A stretch of 7,075 nucleotides of DNA, from the NCBI GenBank assembly GCA_023417165.1, contig JAEZGD010000656.1, positions 1 to 7,075 of the forward strand. The letters run 5' to 3'. Shown here in pieces: positions 5,199-7,075 of the stretch (its first letter is position 1; every line of letters begins with the position of its first letter). The translations under genes and the position numbers were made by a program. Under the pieces are notes generated by a model. That model saw only the letters and a program-made list of their open reading frames with translations. It did not search any database and was not told the DNA's origin. This stretch comes from Planctomycetota bacterium (GTDB lineage: Bacteria > Planctomycetota > Planctomycetia > Pirellulales > Pirellulaceae).

Positions 5199-7075
5199 AT
5201 GCGCGTCACATCGCTACTCATTTTGCTGTGCCTAATCGCCACTTCCTTGCCTGCCGAAGAGCTCGCCCCGATCCCACCGATCAAGCGGCTACTCCCTCCG
5301 CCAGGCATCGAGATTCCTGCCGAGGTGCGCAGCGAGTTGCAGACCAAGCTCGACGCACTCGAGCCGCAGATCAAAGCGATTGGCAATAGCAAGATCCGCG
5401 AGGATATCGAGATCTTCACCAAAGCGGTTGCCTATGCTCTGCGCTTTGACGAGTTCTACGACAAGAAGGATTTCGACAAAGCGCGCTGGGCCCTGCAGCA
5501 GGCCGAAACGCGGCTCGCCCAGGGAAAGCAAGGCAAGATGCCTTGGCTCTCGCAGACCGGGCTGGTTGTTCGCGGCTATTACTCATGGATCGACGGCAGC
5601 GTGCAGCCGTATGGCCTGGTGATTCCCGAAGGGTTCGATTTTAAGAAGCCCGCCGCAACCATCATGTTTTTGCACGGGCGTGGCGACAAGCAAACCGACT
5701 TGCACTTCTTACACGAGCGAGCGCACAAGGTGGGCGAAGTGCCGGCGCTGCCAGGCACGATCGTCATTCATCCGTTTGGGCGGCAATGCCTGGGCTTCAA
5801 AAGCGCTGGCGAGATCGACGTGTTCGAAATCCTCGATCACGGCAATCTAAATTACGTATCGAGTGGTAAGCCCGTGCTGATGGGCTTCTCGATGGGTGGC
5901 GCCGGCGCGTGGCACATTGGTGCGCACTACCCGTACCAATTTGCCGCCGTCAGCCCCGGAGCAGGCTTCGTCGATGTGGCGCGCTATCAAAATCTGAAGC
6001 CCGCCGCCTATCCGCCTGTATATGAGCAAAAGCTGTGGGGCGTCTACGACGTGCCGGCCTACACGCGCAACCTGTTCAACCTGCCGGTCATCGCCTATAG
6101 CGGCGAACTCGACAAGCAAAAAGACGCCGCCGACTTCATGGCCGAGTCATTCCAAAAGGAAGGGCGCGAACTGCGGCATCTCATCGGCCCGGAAACCGCG
6201 CACAAGTATCATCCCGAAGTCAAAAAAGAACTGCTCGCGCAGTTGGAGGCGGCGCTCGCGCAGAATCGCGAGTTCAGGTCCAAGCCGAATATCGAACCCG
6301 ACGCGCACTTGCAAACACGCACCTTGCGCTACAACACGGCGGCCTGGTTCACGGCTTATGGTCTCAAGGAACATTGGCAGGACGCACGGCTCGATGGCAC
6401 CTTGAAGCGAGGCACGTTCGACATCACCACCAAGAACGTCACCCGCTTTAGCGTGGATCTCTTTGCTGCACCCGACAAGCGCACGTTCGTCATCGATGGC
6501 GAAACGGTGGCGGTCCCTCCTTCGGATAAACCAACCAGATATCGTAGCGAGCATTTCGAACTCAAGGACGGCCGCTGGCAATGGGCCGAGCCCTTTGTCA
6601 CCACCCAAGAGAATCGCCTGACCGGCAAAGCGCCGCGCATGCAAGGGCCGATCGATGATGCGTTTCTCGATCCGTTCTTGGTGGTGCTCCCCTCCGGCAA
6701 GTCGTCGCATCCGCGCGTGCAACAGTGGATCGACTTTGAAGTGGCGCACTTGCGCGAGCGTTGGGCCGCGGCTTTCCGTGGCGAACTGCCTGTCAAACTC
6801 GATACCAAAGTCACGCAGCGCGACATCGAGAACAGGCACCTGATTTGCTTCGGCGACTTGAGCAGCAACAGCGTTCTGAAGCAAGCGCTGCCGCAGTTGC
6901 CGCTCATGTGGAACGACAGCAAGCTTACCTTTAACGGCCAGGATTACGATTCCGCGACCCACTTGCCGCTAATGATCTATCCCAATCCGCTGCAAAAAGC
7001 GGGAGCGGTGCATCGCAAGTACATCGCGCTCAACAGCGGGCCGACGTTTCGCGAAGCACACGACCGCACCAACAG
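5199..7075 (+). CDS. Exported alpha/beta hydrolase, prolyl oligopeptidase superfamily, C-terminus missing
   Basis: From the ATG at 5199 the frame stays open for 625 codons to the window edge. Residues 1-19 (MRVTSLLILLCLIATSLPA) are a signal peptide, so the protein is exported. Residues about 40-115 are helical. The hydrolase domain spans about 120-355: FLHGRGD (157-163, oxyanion-hole region), IHPFGR (190-195), GEIDVFE, the nucleophile elbow GFSMGG with Ser231, probable acid Asp305 in GELDKQ, and probable catalytic His335 in TAHKYHPE. This resembles PHB-depolymerase/Dienelactone-hydrolase-like and S9 peptidases that lack a propeller. Residues about 370-625 are a second, unnamed region containing ICFGDLSSNS, LMIYPNPL and ALNSGPTFRE, which recurs in planctomycete proteins of this type. 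By family resemblance perhaps 30-50 residues lie beyond the edge. The substrate is unknown: ester, peptide or polysaccharide decoration are all possible. No Shine-Dalgarno is evident. The start was chosen because it gives a proper signal peptide. Confidence 0.88.
   Translation, partial: MRVTSLLILLCLIATSLPAEELAPIPPIKRLLPPPGIEIPAEVRSELQTKLDALEPQIKAIGNSKIREDIEIFTKAVAYALRFDEFYDKKDFDKARWALQQAETRLAQGKQGKMPWLSQTGLVVRGYYSWIDGSVQPYGLVIPEGFDFKKPAATIMFLHGRGDKQTDLHFLHERAHKVGEVPALPGTIVIHPFGRQCLGFKSAGEIDVFEILDHGNLNYVSSGKPVLMGFSMGGAGAWHIGAHYPYQFAAVSPGAGFVDVARYQNLKPAAYPPVYEQKLWGVYDVPAYTRNLFNLPVIAYSGELDKQKDAADFMAESFQKEGRELRHLIGPETAHKYHPEVKKELLAQLEAALAQNREFRSKPNIEPDAHLQTRTLRYNTAAWFTAYGLKEHWQDARLDGTLKRGTFDITTKNVTRFSVDLFAAPDKRTFVIDGETVAVPPSDKPTRYRSEHFELKDGRWQWAEPFVTTQENRLTGKAPRMQGPIDDAFLDPFLVVLPSGKSSHPRVQQWIDFEVAHLRERWAAAFRGELPVKLDTKVTQRDIENRHLICFGDLSSNSVLKQALPQLPLMWNDSKLTFNGQDYDSATHLPLMIYPNPLQKAGAVHRKYIALNSGPTFREAHDRTN

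Noticed and set aside
6147..6962. A 271-codon minus-strand open frame under the hydrolase gene.
   Set aside because: The plus strand encodes a continuous hydrolase with signal peptide and catalytic motifs; the antisense product has no family features.

Overview
The window looks like a piece of chromosome from a planctomycete, most likely of the Pirellula-like group. The strongest pointer is the large secreted protein at 2085-5078. It joins a glucose/sorbosone-dehydrogenase-like propeller, alpha-helical repeats and a C-terminal CxxCH haem domain, an arrangement typical of Planctomycetota and Verrucomicrobiota. The DNA is fairly GC-rich with G/C-biased third codon positions, which also explains the long open frames seen antisense to the real genes. 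I see no tRNA, rRNA, CRISPR array, insertion sequence or phage gene.

Layout. (1) Positions 1-178, minus strand: the first 59 codons of rarA (replication-associated recombination AAA+ ATPase), cut by the window edge just before its Walker A motif. (2) Positions 281-736, plus strand, divergent from rarA: a short membrane-anchored DUF1499 protein. (3) Positions 733-1818, minus strand, convergent with and overlapping the DUF1499 gene by 4 nt: a PA0069/Rv2578c-type radical SAM protein related to spore photoproduct lyases. Its upstream region holds a good sigma-70-like promoter, a perfect GTGAAC-N4-GTTCAC palindrome just after the -10 box, and a strong Shine-Dalgarno. (4) Positions 2085-5078, plus strand: the 997-aa exported PVC-type cytochrome-like protein, closed by a strong intrinsic terminator at 5126-5159. 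(5) Positions 5199-7075, plus strand: an exported alpha/beta hydrolase of the prolyl oligopeptidase superfamily with a large C-terminal extension, running off the right edge.

How it fits together. The left half has a genome-maintenance flavour: rarA, plus a radical SAM protein of the DNA-lyase-related superfamily. The palindrome over the radical SAM promoter contains GAAC-N4-GTTC, the core of the LexA box of Gram-positive type, so SOS control is the most interesting testable idea here. The right half is periplasmic: two exported enzymes that could act on extracellular polymers or sugars, though a terminator between them argues against a simple operon. No clearly new multi-gene system is visible. 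The best leads are the putative operator, the N-terminal jelly-roll module fused to the cytochrome, and the uncharacterised C-terminal half of the hydrolase.
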